Shown piece by piece: positions 1 through 14,454 of a stretch of 64,000 bases of DNA. The position numbers were made by a program, and so were the translations under genes. Source of the stretch: Saururus chinensis. Taxonomy: Eukaryota; Streptophyta; Magnoliopsida; Piperales; Saururaceae. Below the pieces are notes generated by a model. That model had not been told where the DNA came from. It searched no databases and saw nothing but the letters and a program-made list of their open reading frames with translations. How positions within the stretch are numbered: position 1 is the first letter of the stretch; each line of letters starts with the position of its first letter. The DNA is taken from positions 26,290,563-26,354,562 of the forward strand of contig CP141145.1 in the NCBI GenBank assembly GCA_035235625.1, given 5' to 3'.

Positions 1-549
1 TCTAATGATATTATCCACCCTAGCATGCATTGCCTTTTTGGAGGCTTTCCCTTCGTTATGGGTTACAACCCATCATTAGGGACTAATATGTGTAATGTGC
101 ATTTAATTTCCTTCTTCTTGAGGTTTTTTGGATCATAAATATGTACATTTCAATTCACGGAGTTCCGTTAGTATGCCTTCGAATTCAAAACTCTGTATAA
201 AAAACAATTTTAAATTCCCTCACTCATAAAGTGAAATTTACATTTCAAAATATATTATTCTAAGGTTTGACCTTTTAAAACTTTAGCCTTGTCTCTACAA
301 GTCATGGATGAGTTAATTGACAAGGACTATAAAGAGAGAGTTAGTTGCTCGTTCTAATAAGACAATTACCCTTGCTTCATCTCATCACAATAACTCAATC
401 GACATGCTCATACATATATTTAAAAATCATATTTTCAGCAAGATGACAATACATCCAAGGTGCCGACGAACTTCTTTGGTAATGATAATAGTTATTGAGT
501 AATAAACTTAGGAAAATAGCAACAAAGATAAATTTAAATTTTATTTAAC
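1..549. other. AT-rich non-coding stretch
   Basis: No coding potential or repeat boundary is visible here. The sequence is AT-rich with short oligo-A and oligo-T runs. It may be the outer part of the LTR-like fragment that follows, but no terminus was found to prove it. Confidence 0.4.
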
Positions 550-1335
550 TTTTTATAAATAAAGAGTTTCTATCGGTGGGCATCAACATGTTGATGTCTA
601 CGCCAATGAAATTATGGGTCACGGTCAGTAAGGTTCAACACGTTGATCATTTCACGTATGAAGCACCAAAAAGCACTATCGGTAGACTGTTGACATATCG
701 GCATTCTAGGCAAGTCTTATTGATGGGTTTGAAACAACATAGAGATGAGATTTCAAGTGGTTTTTGAGAAAGTTATGCACCAAAATTCGGTTATTTCTCC
801 TTCATATAAATAGGGCACATCAAATTCTGGAAGAAGAAGGAAGATGACTAAGTTTGTGGAGACCTTTGTGTTTCATGATGGGAAAGAGGTCAGATTGCTA
901 ACCTTGTTACCATAATTTGGTTTTGAAGTGAATATATGAGATGATTTATGATTATTATTTGGCATGAAAGCATGTAGAAGATGAATACTGAGATTTTCAT
1001 CATAAATATGTTGAGTGAGCATGATTACTCATGTTTAATGAATCATCACCTATTAGTGTGGGAAGGTGTTGTGAGGGAAAGCTTGCATTAAAGCATGATT
1101 TGGAGTGACTTTGGGGAACATGAAATCATTTTTGTTGTTTCTTCCCGATCATTGGTAGTTGGCATGACCACCAACACATCGGTGATGGCATCAATGAAAG
1201 GAGAGAGATAAAGTACTGACACTAACACACATCGGTGTGTAATCGATCAGTCATTAGCAGTGAGGTCAACATGCTGGTATTACATCAATGATGTGGGCTG
1301 CTTTGGTGGTTTGTGATCTATGTGTGTGGCATATA
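550..1335 (+). mobile_element. LTR-like fragment with promoter box
   Basis: This stretch repeats short motifs built on TCGGTG, CAACATG and CATCGGTG, a style seen in long plant LTRs. A TATA box (TATAAATA, 805-812) is followed by purine-rich leader-like DNA. Similar TCGATGGGC/CATGTCGATG motifs resume at 5113-5313 beyond the Copia element, so the Copia may have inserted into it. No coding sequence and no terminus with a target duplication was found. The family cannot be named. Confidence 0.35.
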
Positions 1336-1448
1336 CAAACTGAAAAAAAATAAAGTGCCTCTAACTCAGAATTAAGTTGCAAGATTTATCTTCTCCTTTT
1401 AAAAAAAATAAATAGTAGTTTTGTTTCATTCAACGTGCCTAAATCCAA

Positions 1449-4400
1449 TGTGTTCTAACAAAAATTTGTAATTAAATCGGCAAGCAACACAAAAAATGTT
1501 TACGTGGAAACCCAACAAGGGAAAAACTACAAGACACTTTGTCCAGATCAACTATAAGCTATGTAAACTTGAGATTACAAAATTATTGTTTACAAAGAAC
1601 AAACACTCCTTTTTCTTCAAATGGTTGGTTCTTCACACTACTCTTGATTCTGAATCAACCAGTCATTAGTTGTTTTCCGGCAATAGTTCAACCTTCTTCT
1701 CTTTGTGCTCTTCGATCAATATAGATGTTTCATCTCCTACTTTGGAGTGAATCTTCTTTCTCCTTGATCTTCTTAGCAGCAATCTTCATTAAACACCATG
1801 CCTCACATAAGTTTGTGTGTACTCATCTCACCTCTAATTACTCTTTTGATTAAGATAGATAAAATCTCGCTCTAGAAGACTAATTCTCTCAAAATTCAAT
1901 TACACCAACTCCACAAAAGTTCTCTAATTTTTCTAAGCCTTCTTTCTTTCTCTTCTCACATTCCTAGCCCATTACAGACTCACACATCTTAAAAGAAATA
2001 TGAATCCGACTAGGAATTTAAATTAAACCAAAAGATTCTAAATTAGGCAACTCTGCACTCCATCGATTGATCATTCCATAGGCCAATTGATCGATCCATG
2101 TTCCTATTGCATTACGACTCTTTCATCAATTGATCTTTCGATCCTGCGATCAATCGATAAACTCTTGGCTTCATTTTTAACTGTAAATTGTTTGGTGCCA
2201 ATTGATTGTTTGTTGAAGCGGTCGATTGATCAACAATGTTATAATAATTTTTTTATAGTTCAAAACAATCGATCATTCTACAGTAGCAGATTTTTTAATT
2301 TTCAATAGAAATTCCTCTAACTCTCACCATTCTTTCACCTAAGGTCTATTTTATCTTAAAGTTTGTGAATATGATGTGTGTGCATATCTTTATCTATCAA
2401 AACACATATTTGAGTCTTCCTTTCGTTCCATCTATAGAATCTAATCTTCATACTTAAATTGACTTAAAATTACACATTCATAAAATTATTTTGATCAAAG
2501 AAAAAAACCAATACATGTCATAAGGACACTTATGTTCTTACAATCTCCCCATTTGGCTATTTCATGACAAAATACTACAATTCATCATATGAAAATAAAA
2601 AAATAAAACTCTATAGTGCATAATCAAATTTAGACATATTATCCAACAATGATAATAACTCCCTCTTAGTTTCTAACTCTCTAATCCTATTGTGTTGTGG
2701 TCTTTAGCCTGCAATTCACTTGTAAATCACAAGCATGAACATACCTGCATAATATTATTTCCAAAAATGAGTAAATACATAATTCAAATGTTCAAACAAG
2801 CAAAAAGATTAATCAAATTGACCAAATCAAGATTTTTGTTTTTTTTACCAACTAAGCAATAGTCTTCTTTTTTGAGCTCTCTGATAAACTATTTACCCAT
2901 CAAGATAAGATGTTTTCCCTAACCCAAATTTATCCCCTTTTTTGTTAAATCAAGATAGAGAAGACAAAAAATAAGAGAAATAAAATTGTAAAACAATTTG
3001 AAACCATAAATAGAATCAAAGTGTGTTGATTGTCATATCGAAGTATCAAGTAAACATGTTATCCAAATTTCATTATAACACATTATGAGTATTCTACATA
3101 AGTATAACATAATCGAATTAGCCACTTGACTAAAAAATTAGTATTTTAAGTTCTAAGTCTCATAATAAGAAAAAATGCAAAAGTGTTGTACTTTAAGTTA
3201 AAGATTATACCATAGTCATTTAAAACAATCATTTATATACCAATGAATAATATAGTAAAAAGTAACTTTTCTCTTCCACATCTTTGGCAAATGAGTCCAT
3301 CAAGAAAGTTCGCCCATGCTTGCATTCCAGTTGATTATTGAATTACATTGAATAAGAAAAAGATACAAACATCAATACACAATTCTATTTCTTTTGTTGT
3401 CATTCTTCACGCCCTTTGCCTTTTTCAAAATTTGCCTTTTTCTTTCTTTTCAAAATTTTGGGCTTTCATTGGTTTTTTCTTAGTTCTTGTAACCTTCCAC
3501 TGCATATTTTTTCTTTCTATACCTTTTTCAATATCAAGGGATGGTAGTTTTCACACTAACATTTGTAGGCAGTCCTCTCTATCATCTTTATGAGAACTAC
3601 TGATGACAATATTTACATAAAATGTTCAAAGAAAACATAAACATATCAAACCTCATTCAGCATATAAAGGAATCCAAACTGCTTAACTACCTTATACTGC
3701 CTCATGACATCAAAATGAAGAAGTAAATCAACCATGTTATACATTTAACCTAATAGATGATCTCAAATTCACATAGTTAGTACTTAGTCTTTTAGTAAAT
3801 CAAAAGTGTATGAGGAATTATTATGAATCTTAAAACTCTACTCAATTGATGTTAAATTAGTCCTCTTGACTTAATATTGTACTCATCATACATTATATGT
3901 GTGACCCACTATGTGCAATACTTCACAATTCAAGTGTATATCACATTATATTCTATCTATATGTTTGAAAACAAAAAACTTATTTTTTGTTTTTTGAAAC
4001 TTTTTCCCAAACAAATCAAGCTAACACTAAACAAAACTAACACAAACCAAACAACCAAAAACATCTAAAAAGCAATTGAAAATATAATTTTTGTTGTATT
4101 TGGTATCTCAAAGATTTTCAAGTGAAAATAAGGGATACAAATATTTTATGAACCTATTCTAGGTAAACAAGTCCAATGACTTGTCTAAGATTAATAAATA
4201 TATTAAAATCCAAAGGTTTTGTAAAAATAGCAGTCAATTGAAACTTTGTTGAAGTATACTCTAAGCTAATATTTTGATCATCTACCAAATTTCAAATAAA
4301 ATGATCTCTTATATCAATGTATTTAGTATGAGAATGTTGGACATGATTTTGTGAAATTTAATTAAACTTAGATTATCACAATATTTAGTCATTTTGCCTG

Positions 4401-5112
4401 ACAAAGTCCATAATCAAATAACATCCTTTTCATCCACATTAGTTGCATAGAATCACTATTAGCAACAATATATTCAGCCTCTACATTTGATGAAGAAACA
4501 TAATTTTACTTTTTAATACAACAAGAAGCTAAATAATTTCCTACATAAAATAACCACCTGAAGTACTCTTCCTATCATCTACATTCCCTACCCAGAAGTA
4601 GCGATAAATGGGAACCATTTTTTGCACAAAATTCTTTAAACTTATGTTTAGTAAATTCAGCTTCTCTGTCACTTCTAATGGTCTTGATGTTCATACCACT
4701 TTTATTTTGGATGGTAAGTGGAATGGTTTTCATCAATGAATTTTCAGCTGCCAGTCAATTGTTCATTGAAGCGATTGATTAATCAACAATGTTATGGAGA
4801 GTTTCCTATAGTTCAAAACAAATCGATCATGTTACAATAGCGATCAATGGCTCTAAGCATATTCTAATTTTTTAATAGAAATACCTCCAAATCTCACTAT
4901 TCTTTCACCTAAGGACACATTTATCCTAAAGTGTGTGAATGTGATGTGTGCACATATTTTTACCTGTTGAAACTCAGATTTGAGTCTTCCTTTTGCTCCA
5001 TCTTTATAATCCAATCTTTAGACTTAAATTGACTCAAAATTACACATTCATGACATTGTTTTGATTACAAAAATAAGACAATAGTTGCCATAAGGTTGCT
5101 TATGCTCTTATA
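1449..5112 (-). mobile_element. Reduced Ty1/copia retrotransposon fossil
   Basis: A Copia-type element read on the minus strand. Its downstream LTR occupies about 1449-2542. The polypurine tract (GGGGAGAT on the minus strand) abuts it at 2543-2550. Copia RNase H coding relics (about 4190-4540) and a short integrase-like stretch (about 4605-4700) are recognisable by residue pattern. The upstream LTR survives only as about 4740-5112 and matches 2205-2542 of the other LTR. About 1.6 kb of non-coding spacer separates RNase H from the polypurine tract. The element is clearly broken in many places and much shorter than a whole Copia, so it is old. Confidence 0.75.
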
Positions 5113-5313
5113 TGCATGCTATAGCCAACCCACTATCGGTGAGGGTTTGGCATGTCAATGAGTTGTCGATGGGCATTGATGACTTGGACAACACGTCGAT
5201 AAGTCTACTAACAATAAGTTCGTGTAGAGTGTTTTCAAGCATGAGTTATGAGATTATGAATTCTGTAATTAAGTATTATAATGACATGATTTTCAGTGCT
5301 TATGAATGCATGT
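5113..5313 (+). mobile_element. LTR-like fragment, continuation of 550-1335
   Basis: The motif style (TATCGGTGAGG, GTCGATGGGC, ACACGTCGATAAG) is that of 1150-1320, suggesting one host LTR split by the Copia element. It ends at 5313 where a different LTR begins with TGTCATGCCC. This is inference from motif sharing only. Confidence 0.35.
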
Positions 5314-8300
5314 TGTCATGCCCAAGGTTTTTCCTTACATTTAATTAAAAACTTTGCTAATATTTTATTTTGAAATACAGACGTAAAACAAAAGAACCAA
5401 CAAAATTCAAAACATGTGAAAATAATTTTCGTAAATTAATTCATCATACGACAAAACTAACATTCTCAAGCATGATCCAAAACGAAAACATAAAAATAAA
5501 ACTTGCCATGGCCATAGGCTTTAAAAACCAATACCTCCCATGCATCTTTGAGTACAAGTTATTTCACAGTATGCAAAATAAATCATATATACATACCCAA
5601 GTCCAGTACATAATATATTTCTCTCACCTTAATCAATACATGAGATCGTGGCACTAAAATCCGCAAAGCTTCATTACGATTTCGCTACTCTCCAAGTTAA
5701 GGACAAATAGCCTACCACGGGGAGTAGTCCAGACCAAGAAGCTATCGAACAACCTGCAAAAGACTCCGAATGAAGGGCTAAAAAAAATTGGGTGATTATT
5801 TTTATACTCAATAGGAAAATACCCAATAGGGGAAATAAATAAATGAATTTGGTAAGTTCATACATAGATGCATTCATGTAACCACACATGAAGTAAGAAG
5901 TACATGCAGCATAACTAAAATATCTCAAACACATACAATCATATTGGCTGAACTTACATTTACTCTTATAGCATACTCTTACACTTACAGTCTGAACCAA
6001 AGTCTCACCCACTTACTCATACAATCATACACTTACACTTACCACATTCAAATACTCGTACAACCTTATTCGTACGAACTTACTTGTATGACCTTACTCG
6101 TACCATCTTACTCTTATAGCATACTCTCATTCTTACCGTCTTCCTTAGCAACTTACATTTACACTTACTCTGGATCTTACACTTACACTTAAAATCGAAT
6201 ACATATAACTTACTCTTACTATCGTATACATACTACTAACAATTGAAGTTCATTACAATCAATAAGCTCCAGCGTCAAAAAGGAAGGGAATGTCACTGGG
6301 GCATCACCTTAACCTTCGAGGAGCAACTAGATGCCATAGACTTTTCCAAAGGCAAGGCACACCTATGCTCATGGGGCACAAGATCAAACAGTAAGAACAT
6401 ATCCATGATACTACTTACCTGAGTACGCAAATGCCCACTCTTTGGGGCCATACTTTGCCAACTAAGGGTGGAAAACATACGGTACCACTTTTGGGCAGGA
6501 ATCTTACAATGCCACTCTTGGGCAAAACATACAGTACTGTATGTAGGCAGAAATACATATAGAGCTCATGAAGGGAAGAAACTTACAACGCTCTCAATAG
6601 AGCATCAAATATCTGGGCTAAAATATAGCACCAAGATCAAATCCCGCAGGATAACACCATGGCTAGACCAGGAAGGACGCTCAATGTTATCAAATTAGGG
6701 TTACTAACCATTCAAGTTCATATTAGGTAACTTATGCATATATAATTATGTTCGGAATGACTTCCATCTTATATTCTTTAGCCAACCAAGCTAGATCTGT
6801 ACCCGTTCTAAAGATCTAATCCACAAAGGTAGCATCCTTTACTTATCTCATCTCCCACCCTAACATGTACAGTCTTACGAATCTTTGCATGACCTTACTT
6901 AAACTCGAATTCCATACTAATACTCTTACCATCATACACTTACGGCCTTACATCTTACACTATCCACCTTAAAACCGAATCATCTTACTCAAACTTTTCA
7001 AATGACACCCTTTAGACTTAAGTCCCATCATCAAACCCTTACTAATTCCTTATTATTTTTTGTTGCAATTCACATTATGTATATTATGTGGTACAATTAT
7101 GTTGTTATCTTTTACTAACTCACAAGCCCCCAAAAGCGCTCTGAATCTTAAATCTTCAAAATTCCCGCATAACCTAATTCTCTTACTCGTAGCTCCATCG
7201 TATCCTTAGTCTTGACTAACATATGCATAATTCACATAGAAAACATATGCTCATTTAATCAGTATTTATCGTACAAAACATTAAGTTATAAACTCCTAGC
7301 ATGCAACTACATAATCAAAGCATGTTATTATGAAATTATGAGTTCAAGGTCCCCTACCTTATAATCCACGTGAGTTTGATGGTGAACAAATGACGGTGGT
7401 GGCGTCGATAGTGGAATAGGCAGCCAAAAACATTGCACTGAGAGAGTCATTGTTGTCCTGAGAATTTTTAGAGATGCTGGAATTAATCTCGATATGGTTA
7501 GATTAATTTCACTCAAAGCTTAAGACTGGGCGCACTAGGGTGACCAGACACAAGGTCATGCCACTAGGGATGGCAAAAGCAATCACAGAATAGGAGGTGA
7601 CTAATTGGAGGTCAGCCAATAGTTTAAAACACTTGTTGGCCACAACGTTAAAATAGACTGTGGACTATCTCTAGCGGCAACAATTCCGCATTGTAGAAGC
7701 CTCACAACATAGCAGAGGGCTTGGTTGCGTACTCTCAGACATAGGAGAGACAGAGGAGGGCTTTAGCGGCCACATTGTTTAGTGGTGGAGTCGTTCCATA
7801 AACACACATTGAGGTACTAAGGCTCGATGTAGGTGGCCGACAAAGGCGATGTCATTTCTAAATGCTACCTACAACCAAATCATTGTCCAGATGGTCGTGC
7901 ATCAAGCGCGACTTATGGTGGAGGATATGGGCACAACATCGGTCATGCCTTCGATGGGCTGAGTCTAATGGTTGACAATATTACTTCTCTTTGGAAGAAT
8001 TAGAATTCGAGAACTTTTTCCCATAGGTTGTGGGTCATGCATAACAAAATGGGGGTGCAGAGGTAGAATTGGGCCAGAATTGTTGGCCCTTGATGTCACT
8101 GTGCTGGGGCAAAGCCCACGTCGGTCAAACATATGGCCCAATTCTACGCGATGTCAGGCGGGACAGGTTGGCCCTAGGCTAGGGTGGGTTACTCGATAGC
8201 GATCAGAGGCGTACCCCGAAGCTAGGGGGCGTCTGTTTTGGGCAAAAGGTGTGTAGGGGAGGCCGGGAACGGCGACCCCTTATCAGCATTGGGACAAGCC

Positions 8301-9230
8301 GGCATCGCGGCTATCCGCTGGCCGATGTTGGCGGCGGCAAAATCATCGGCCAAAAGAAATAATTGAACTCGATTTAGCCGAGGTGACAATATTCTGAGTT
8401 AGGGTGACATACACGTATTGTTGAGCCATGAATGGCAAGACGGGGTAGAGGGACGGACTTGGGATACAGTGGTGTCCCACCAATTGCAAACCACAGCGAG
8501 CTAGATTGACACCGATTGGTGTTCGTATGCAGTCTAGCGGTGGAAAATCGACACCACTAGACTGAAACTGTGTTTTAGACTGATCAGAGCAATGGGGTGG
8601 AAGAGAAGTGAATAAACAAAGAGTGTTTGTCATTGGCCCGAGGTGGAGCCAGCGACGGTGAGCCGGAGCTCCTTCGGCCACTAAGCCACAAAAAACAAAA
8701 AGGGAAGAAAAAGCAATTTGTCTAGATCGGAAAGGGGCAGAAGGAGGGGTGAAGGTCCGGGAGAGGCAGCGGTCCAAGCTAGGGCAACAGCCTTGCCATC
8801 GTCGGGCCGAGAGAAGGCCAATAGCCGGTCGGTAGTGGCAGAAGACCAGCGGCACAGTCGTGGTTCATAACACACAAGAACGGGAAAAAGAAAAAAGGGA
8901 GGATTTTTTATCCCGTTTGGAATAAGGTAGAGGTGGTTGAGGGAGGCAGCAGTCTTGCTGTCGCCAAACTGGGGGAAGGCCAAAGGCCGGCCAACTGTGA
9001 CCAGCCACTAGCTGCACGGCCGGTGAAGCAGGAGCATGGAGGTTAGGACGGTGCTGCACGGATGATGTCCAAGTCGAGGCAGAGCTAGGGCAGCAAGACC
9101 AGAATCCGGCTCCCCCATCGGATTCTGGCTCCTCCCTCCAACCCCCTACACCCGGTCCCCCCCTCCAGTCGACAGATCGAAGGAAGGGTCCCCGCTAGAT
9201 TTCGATCCCCCGTCAGCGCCCTCATGCCTT
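5314..9230 (-). mobile_element. Decayed inverted copy of the long LTR seen at 57133-61732
   Basis: Its first bases, TGTCATGCCC at 5314, are the reverse complement of an LTR 3' end of the GGGCGTTACA type, and the next 80 bases follow the reverse of 61650-61732. The stretch 6255-6480 is clearly the reverse complement of 60420-60620, and the CTTACACTTAC-rich part (5940-6230) matches the GTAAGAGTGTGAG arrays at 60600-60950. The GC-rich part (7300-9200) corresponds in position and composition to 57500-58800 but is too diverged to align by eye. It looks like an old, possibly solo, LTR. The far boundary near 9230 is approximate, and no matching target duplication was found. Confidence 0.55.
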
Positions 9231-9239
9231 TGGCGGGTT

Positions 9240-9739
9240 TTTTTAACTAATTTATTAAGTCATTAGCGATGCTTCTAAAAGTGTCGCTAATGAACTTTTT
9301 ATATTTTTATATTTTTATTTCATATTAGCGACGCTTTCAAAAGCGTTGCTAATAGAAAAATAATTTTTTTATTTCATTTTTTGGCAATTTATTTTTATTA
9401 TTTTATTTTAAAAAAAATATTATTAACAACGCATATATAAGCGTCACTAATACATAACTATTAGCGATGCTTAATAATAAGCGTAACTAATAATAATGTA
9501 TTAGCGACGTATAAGTATATGTTGCTAATAGTAACATATTTAGTGACATTTATTTATACGTCGTTAATGTTATACTATTAGCGACGCTTACCGTAAACAT
9601 CGTTAATAAACAGTAGTGACTGTAGTTTTATCGACGTATTTAGCAACACTTTTTATGCATCATTAATATTCATTAGAGACGCTTATAATATTATTAGCGA
9701 TGTTTATATGTGTCACTAATACCAAAATTTATTGTAGTG
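9240..9739 (-). mobile_element. CACTA (En/Spm-type) transposon terminal fragment
   Basis: The right edge reads, on the minus strand, CACTACAATAAATTTTGG ending at 9739, the CACTA terminal inverted repeat. The 500 bp inward are about ten degenerate inverted pairs of TTAGCGACGC / GCGTCGCTAA, the usual subterminal array where transposase binds. No transposase coding region is visible. The inner edge near 9240 meets unrelated GC-rich DNA, so only one terminus is present. Family assignment rests on the terminus plus the subterminal array. Confidence 0.7.
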
Positions 9740-9796
9740 CATGCCCATTTCCCATTCCTCAAATGGGTCATTTAAATCTATTGGCAACATGATACG

Positions 9797-9992
9797 TCCA
9801 AAGTTTTGATGAGCAGAAAAAATCAATAATGGAGGACATGTTTGCAGTAATAATTGAAGTATGAGGTGCAATATTGATGGTTGCAATTTACCCCTCCAAA
9901 GTTTTGATGAGCAGAAAAAATCAATAATGGAGGACATGTTTGCAGTAATAATTGAAGTATGAGGTGCAATATTGATGGTTGCAATTTACCCC
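9797..9992. repeat. Perfect 98-bp tandem duplication
   Basis: Two copies (9797-9894 and 9895-9992) appear identical by eye. They lie between the CACTA terminus and the first protease gene, about 0.9 kb upstream of its start codon. The lack of differences implies a recent duplication. No coding meaning is evident. Confidence 0.9.
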
Positions 9993-10847
9993 TTCCGTTC
10001 TGGGAGTTCAAGACATCCACTCCACGTCAATTAGATGTTTGTTGCCAATGCTACATGGAGCATCAACAGGTCCCAACTAGACAACTACCCCATCATATGC
10101 CTATTCTTTGAAGATTACTATCTCTATCAATCACAGTACATATGCATATGCCTTGTGTTTAGGGCCTTTCAACTTCAAAACGATAAAATTTATGCTAACC
10201 AGAGCTAACCAATTGAATTGCAGTGGAAGCTACTAAGAAAATGTGAGATGGCCCATGAGATGATTCAATCGGTTGTCCCGCCTCTTTAATTGGTTTTATA
10301 TTGGTTGTCCTTATCCACATCAATCCAAATAATTGGAACATAGCAACAAAGTATCTTGTTAAGCTTTCATTTACACAAGGAAGAATCATGTGGGAAAACA
10401 ATAACAGCATAAGCATCAACTTTTCCACAGTTTTCTGCCAAATGCAGCTTTTTATGTGTAACGGTTACTGGGATTTAGTCCCTCTTACCCACCACCCCTC
10501 GTCATCAACTCTATACAAGCTAAGCCCGAGTAGCGTGTTTGTCATGAGCAGATGTACGTGTGAATTATGTAGAAAAGCAGCCATCTGAAGCAACTTGATA
10601 ACCGTCTCTTGTTTCCTCCTTTACTTCATCTTACAATAACAGATCGGTACTAACATTGAGATGGGAAGATTAATACCTGCAGACCCACTTCACAATTTCA
10701 TCGGCTGCTTCATTTTATCTTCATCCTAGGAGATGTTGCCAGCAAGAAAAGCCTCAATTTTCCCATTAACTAAGTACAGTTATTTCACTTTGTCTTGGCC
10801 TTCAAGTTTGTTCATCAGGCCACAATTTGGCTCCACTCCATCCTCTT
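9993..10847. other. Intergenic, upstream region of the first protease gene
   Basis: No open coding region is supported here. It holds the distal and proximal promoter of the protease that starts at 10923. No repeat edge was recognised. Confidence 0.5.
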
Positions 10848-10853
10848 TATAAA
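10848..10853 (+). promoter_or_regulatory. TATA box of the first cysteine protease gene
   Basis: TATAAA lies about 70 bp before the start codon at 10923, leaving room for a short 5' leader. Any reading frame opening upstream of this box (for example from 10827) cannot be translated from this promoter, which supports the 10923 start. Confidence 0.65.
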
Positions 10854-10922
10854 CCCATGTTCATGTGTACTTCCAACCACAAATCATTCTTGTTCATCTT
10901 CCTGTGTCTTTCTCGGGAAGAA

Positions 10923-12434
<1,512 letters not shown>

Positions 12435-12627
12435 GGAATATGGTTCAGCTTCTATTCACTTAGCACGGAAAAGAGACACTTGTGATGCTATTAATAGTTT
12501 ATAGATTGCCAAGTTGATTTGGAAACACATGAATAGGTTAGTTCTTCCTAGAGATTTCAAAGGTGTTTCGATGTAATGTGGGTTTGATTTGGCTGTAATA
12601 GAGTATCTTCTACTATAGTACGATTGA

Positions 12628-12633
12628 AATAAA
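12628..12633 (+). terminator. Polyadenylation signal of the first protease gene
   Basis: AATAAA lies about 194 bp after the stop codon, in a T-rich 3' region, a normal distance for a plant 3' UTR. Confidence 0.5.
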
Positions 12634-12766
12634 AGTATGCAGCTTAGTCTATTTACATTTGCGTGCTATGAATCAGAGACATTTAATGTTGTATGTATTT
12701 AGTAAGGGCCAATTAGGTCGGCGCTGAAATTATACCAATGTCCTGTCATATTGGCCACAAATTATA

Positions 12767-12850
12767 TACTCCTTCCATCTTAAAATAAGTATCTAATTTA
12801 GTTTTTAAAAATAAATTAATTACAGTTTATTTTAAAAATTAAATAAGATA
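12767..12850. mobile_element. Stowaway-like MITE end
   Basis: TACTCCTTCCATCTTAAAA at the left resembles the widespread TACTCCCTCCGTCC terminus of Stowaway-like MITEs, followed by AT-rich filler. No clean matching right terminus was found, so this is called a partial element. Confidence 0.45.
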
Positions 12851-14151
12851 ATATGTTCGAATTATAGTTTTTAGAAGTATGAATGAATATTACATTATTG
12901 GTAATTCAGATGGATTCAATTTAATGTGTGGATACCTTAAAAATTAAGCTATACAGTTAATGGTCTTCCAATTAGTAAGTCTATGGTCAGCTTTCTGAGC
13001 ACACTAATGAATACCTTTTCACCCAATCTCCTTTTCACCCAATCTCCAATCAAACACTAGCTGGCATGAAATAGGTAGGACTGCCATTGAGCCGACTCAA
13101 AAGTTTAGCGTGGCTTCACTTTCAAAATGTGGCCGGAGTGCATGTATCTGATCCGAGACTGATTTAGCTTCGATTAGCCTAATTTTGTAATTTATCGTAC
13201 TAAAAAAGACTCAACCATAGGAAGATAACATCTAGAGGAGAAACAGAGAAAGTTGTACGTAGGTAGTGATTCGTTGGACACAGCTTCCAGTTGGAATTGT
13301 GGAAAGCATGGTAGTAAAAATTCTCTAGTGTTCATTGTTTGGTGCAACAAACAAAGATAAAATAAAGTAAAAACCAAGAAAAAAAGGTACGAAAAATTGG
13401 CCCCCAAATTTTTTGTCCTTTAAATTATGAATTTTGTGAAAAAAAATTTACACTAAGGACTCATGCCTTCAACCTTGTTGGCATCAACTTTCTTGTTGTT
13501 ACCACCACTACCACTTCTATTGTCTCTATTATTACTATATCTATTGTCATTGTCTCGCCACCACCTTTGCCGCTGATGCCTCCACCATCACAACCACCTC
13601 CGTTGCCACTACCACATCTGCTATATATTACCATTCGCAGTTGCCACCCTCACCGATTTCAAATTTTTAAGTACAAACTACTTATGTAGTTGTCAACAAC
13701 TTAATTATTCTAATTGTTATAAAAAGCAAATTATGTCCTTAAAACAAAATTTAAAATTCATTAGAAAATATTTACCATTAAAAAGTCAAATCAGTGCTAG
13801 CACTTTATATAGAATAGATTTTTTGGATAAGTGAGGCAAAAGCTTATTTTACTTGAGTTGGAGTATTAATCATCCTCCATTTTCTGCCCACAGGCCAACC
13901 TTAGTTGACTTTGATATCAAATGGGAAATCTATAAACACTTGACCCTAAGTCTTTCTTGTTTCAAAGCATCATGTCCTAAGTGTTTGATATTATTGATGG
14001 CTTTTCTCTTACAGAGTATTTTGTGAGATATTTTCTTAAATATTATTGTGAAATGGGGATAGTCTTTGTAATTACTTTAATCTGTTTCGCAATATTCATC
14101 TTGTTTTTTTATACACAAACAGCTAAAGGACGACCCACAACTCTCTATTAA
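12851..14151. other. Intergenic, no gene seen
   Basis: AT-rich DNA with a CCA/CCG-biased low-complexity patch near 13500-13630. Short open frames here lack any family resemblance. Confidence 0.4.
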
Positions 14152-14454
14152 CTAGCACAATAGATTGAGCAAGCCTCCCTCCAATCCCCAGAATGCTGAC
14201 ACGGGCAAGACCATGAGCAGGGCCATTTGCTTCCTGACTACACGGGAGAAACTGCACTCCACAAACGCAGGAAGCAATGCGGTAGCTTGCTCCACCAATG
14301 GCCTCAGCAGTGTAGAGCGACCCTCTTCATCCTGAAGCGCCTGTTTAACCTCAAGAACATCCCCCTCAAGAATAATCCTCGAGAAGCCCAACTCCACTGC
14401 ACAATCAAGAGCTTTACTAGCTGACAATGCATCAGCTTCACAAGCTTCCTCTAA
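14152..14454 (-). pseudogene. RNase H-like (RVT_3) domain fragment of a non-LTR retroelement or related gene
   Basis: The minus-strand frame gives a segment with AxxALxxAxELGFSRxILEGD, then an alternating pattern ending LLPAFxxCSFSRVVRK. This is the hallmark of the plant RNase H-like domain found at the C terminus of many LINE reverse transcriptases and in domesticated single-domain genes. The Asp of LEGD is the expected metal ligand. The usual tail (xxxNxxAHxLA) is changed, there is no start codon close by, and the reading runs out at 14152. This looks like an isolated dead fragment. Confidence 0.6.

Noticed and set aside
8343-9059. Minus-strand open frames of 100-170 residues in the GC-rich block
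   Set aside because: They overlap one another in several frames, have no family motif, and lie inside the decayed LTR copy. Open length is explained by GC content.
10827-10922. Extended N terminus of the first protease from 10827
   Set aside because: That frame opens with TTG, lies upstream of the TATA box at 10848, and places non-signal sequence before a perfect signal peptide. The ATG at 10923 is preferred.
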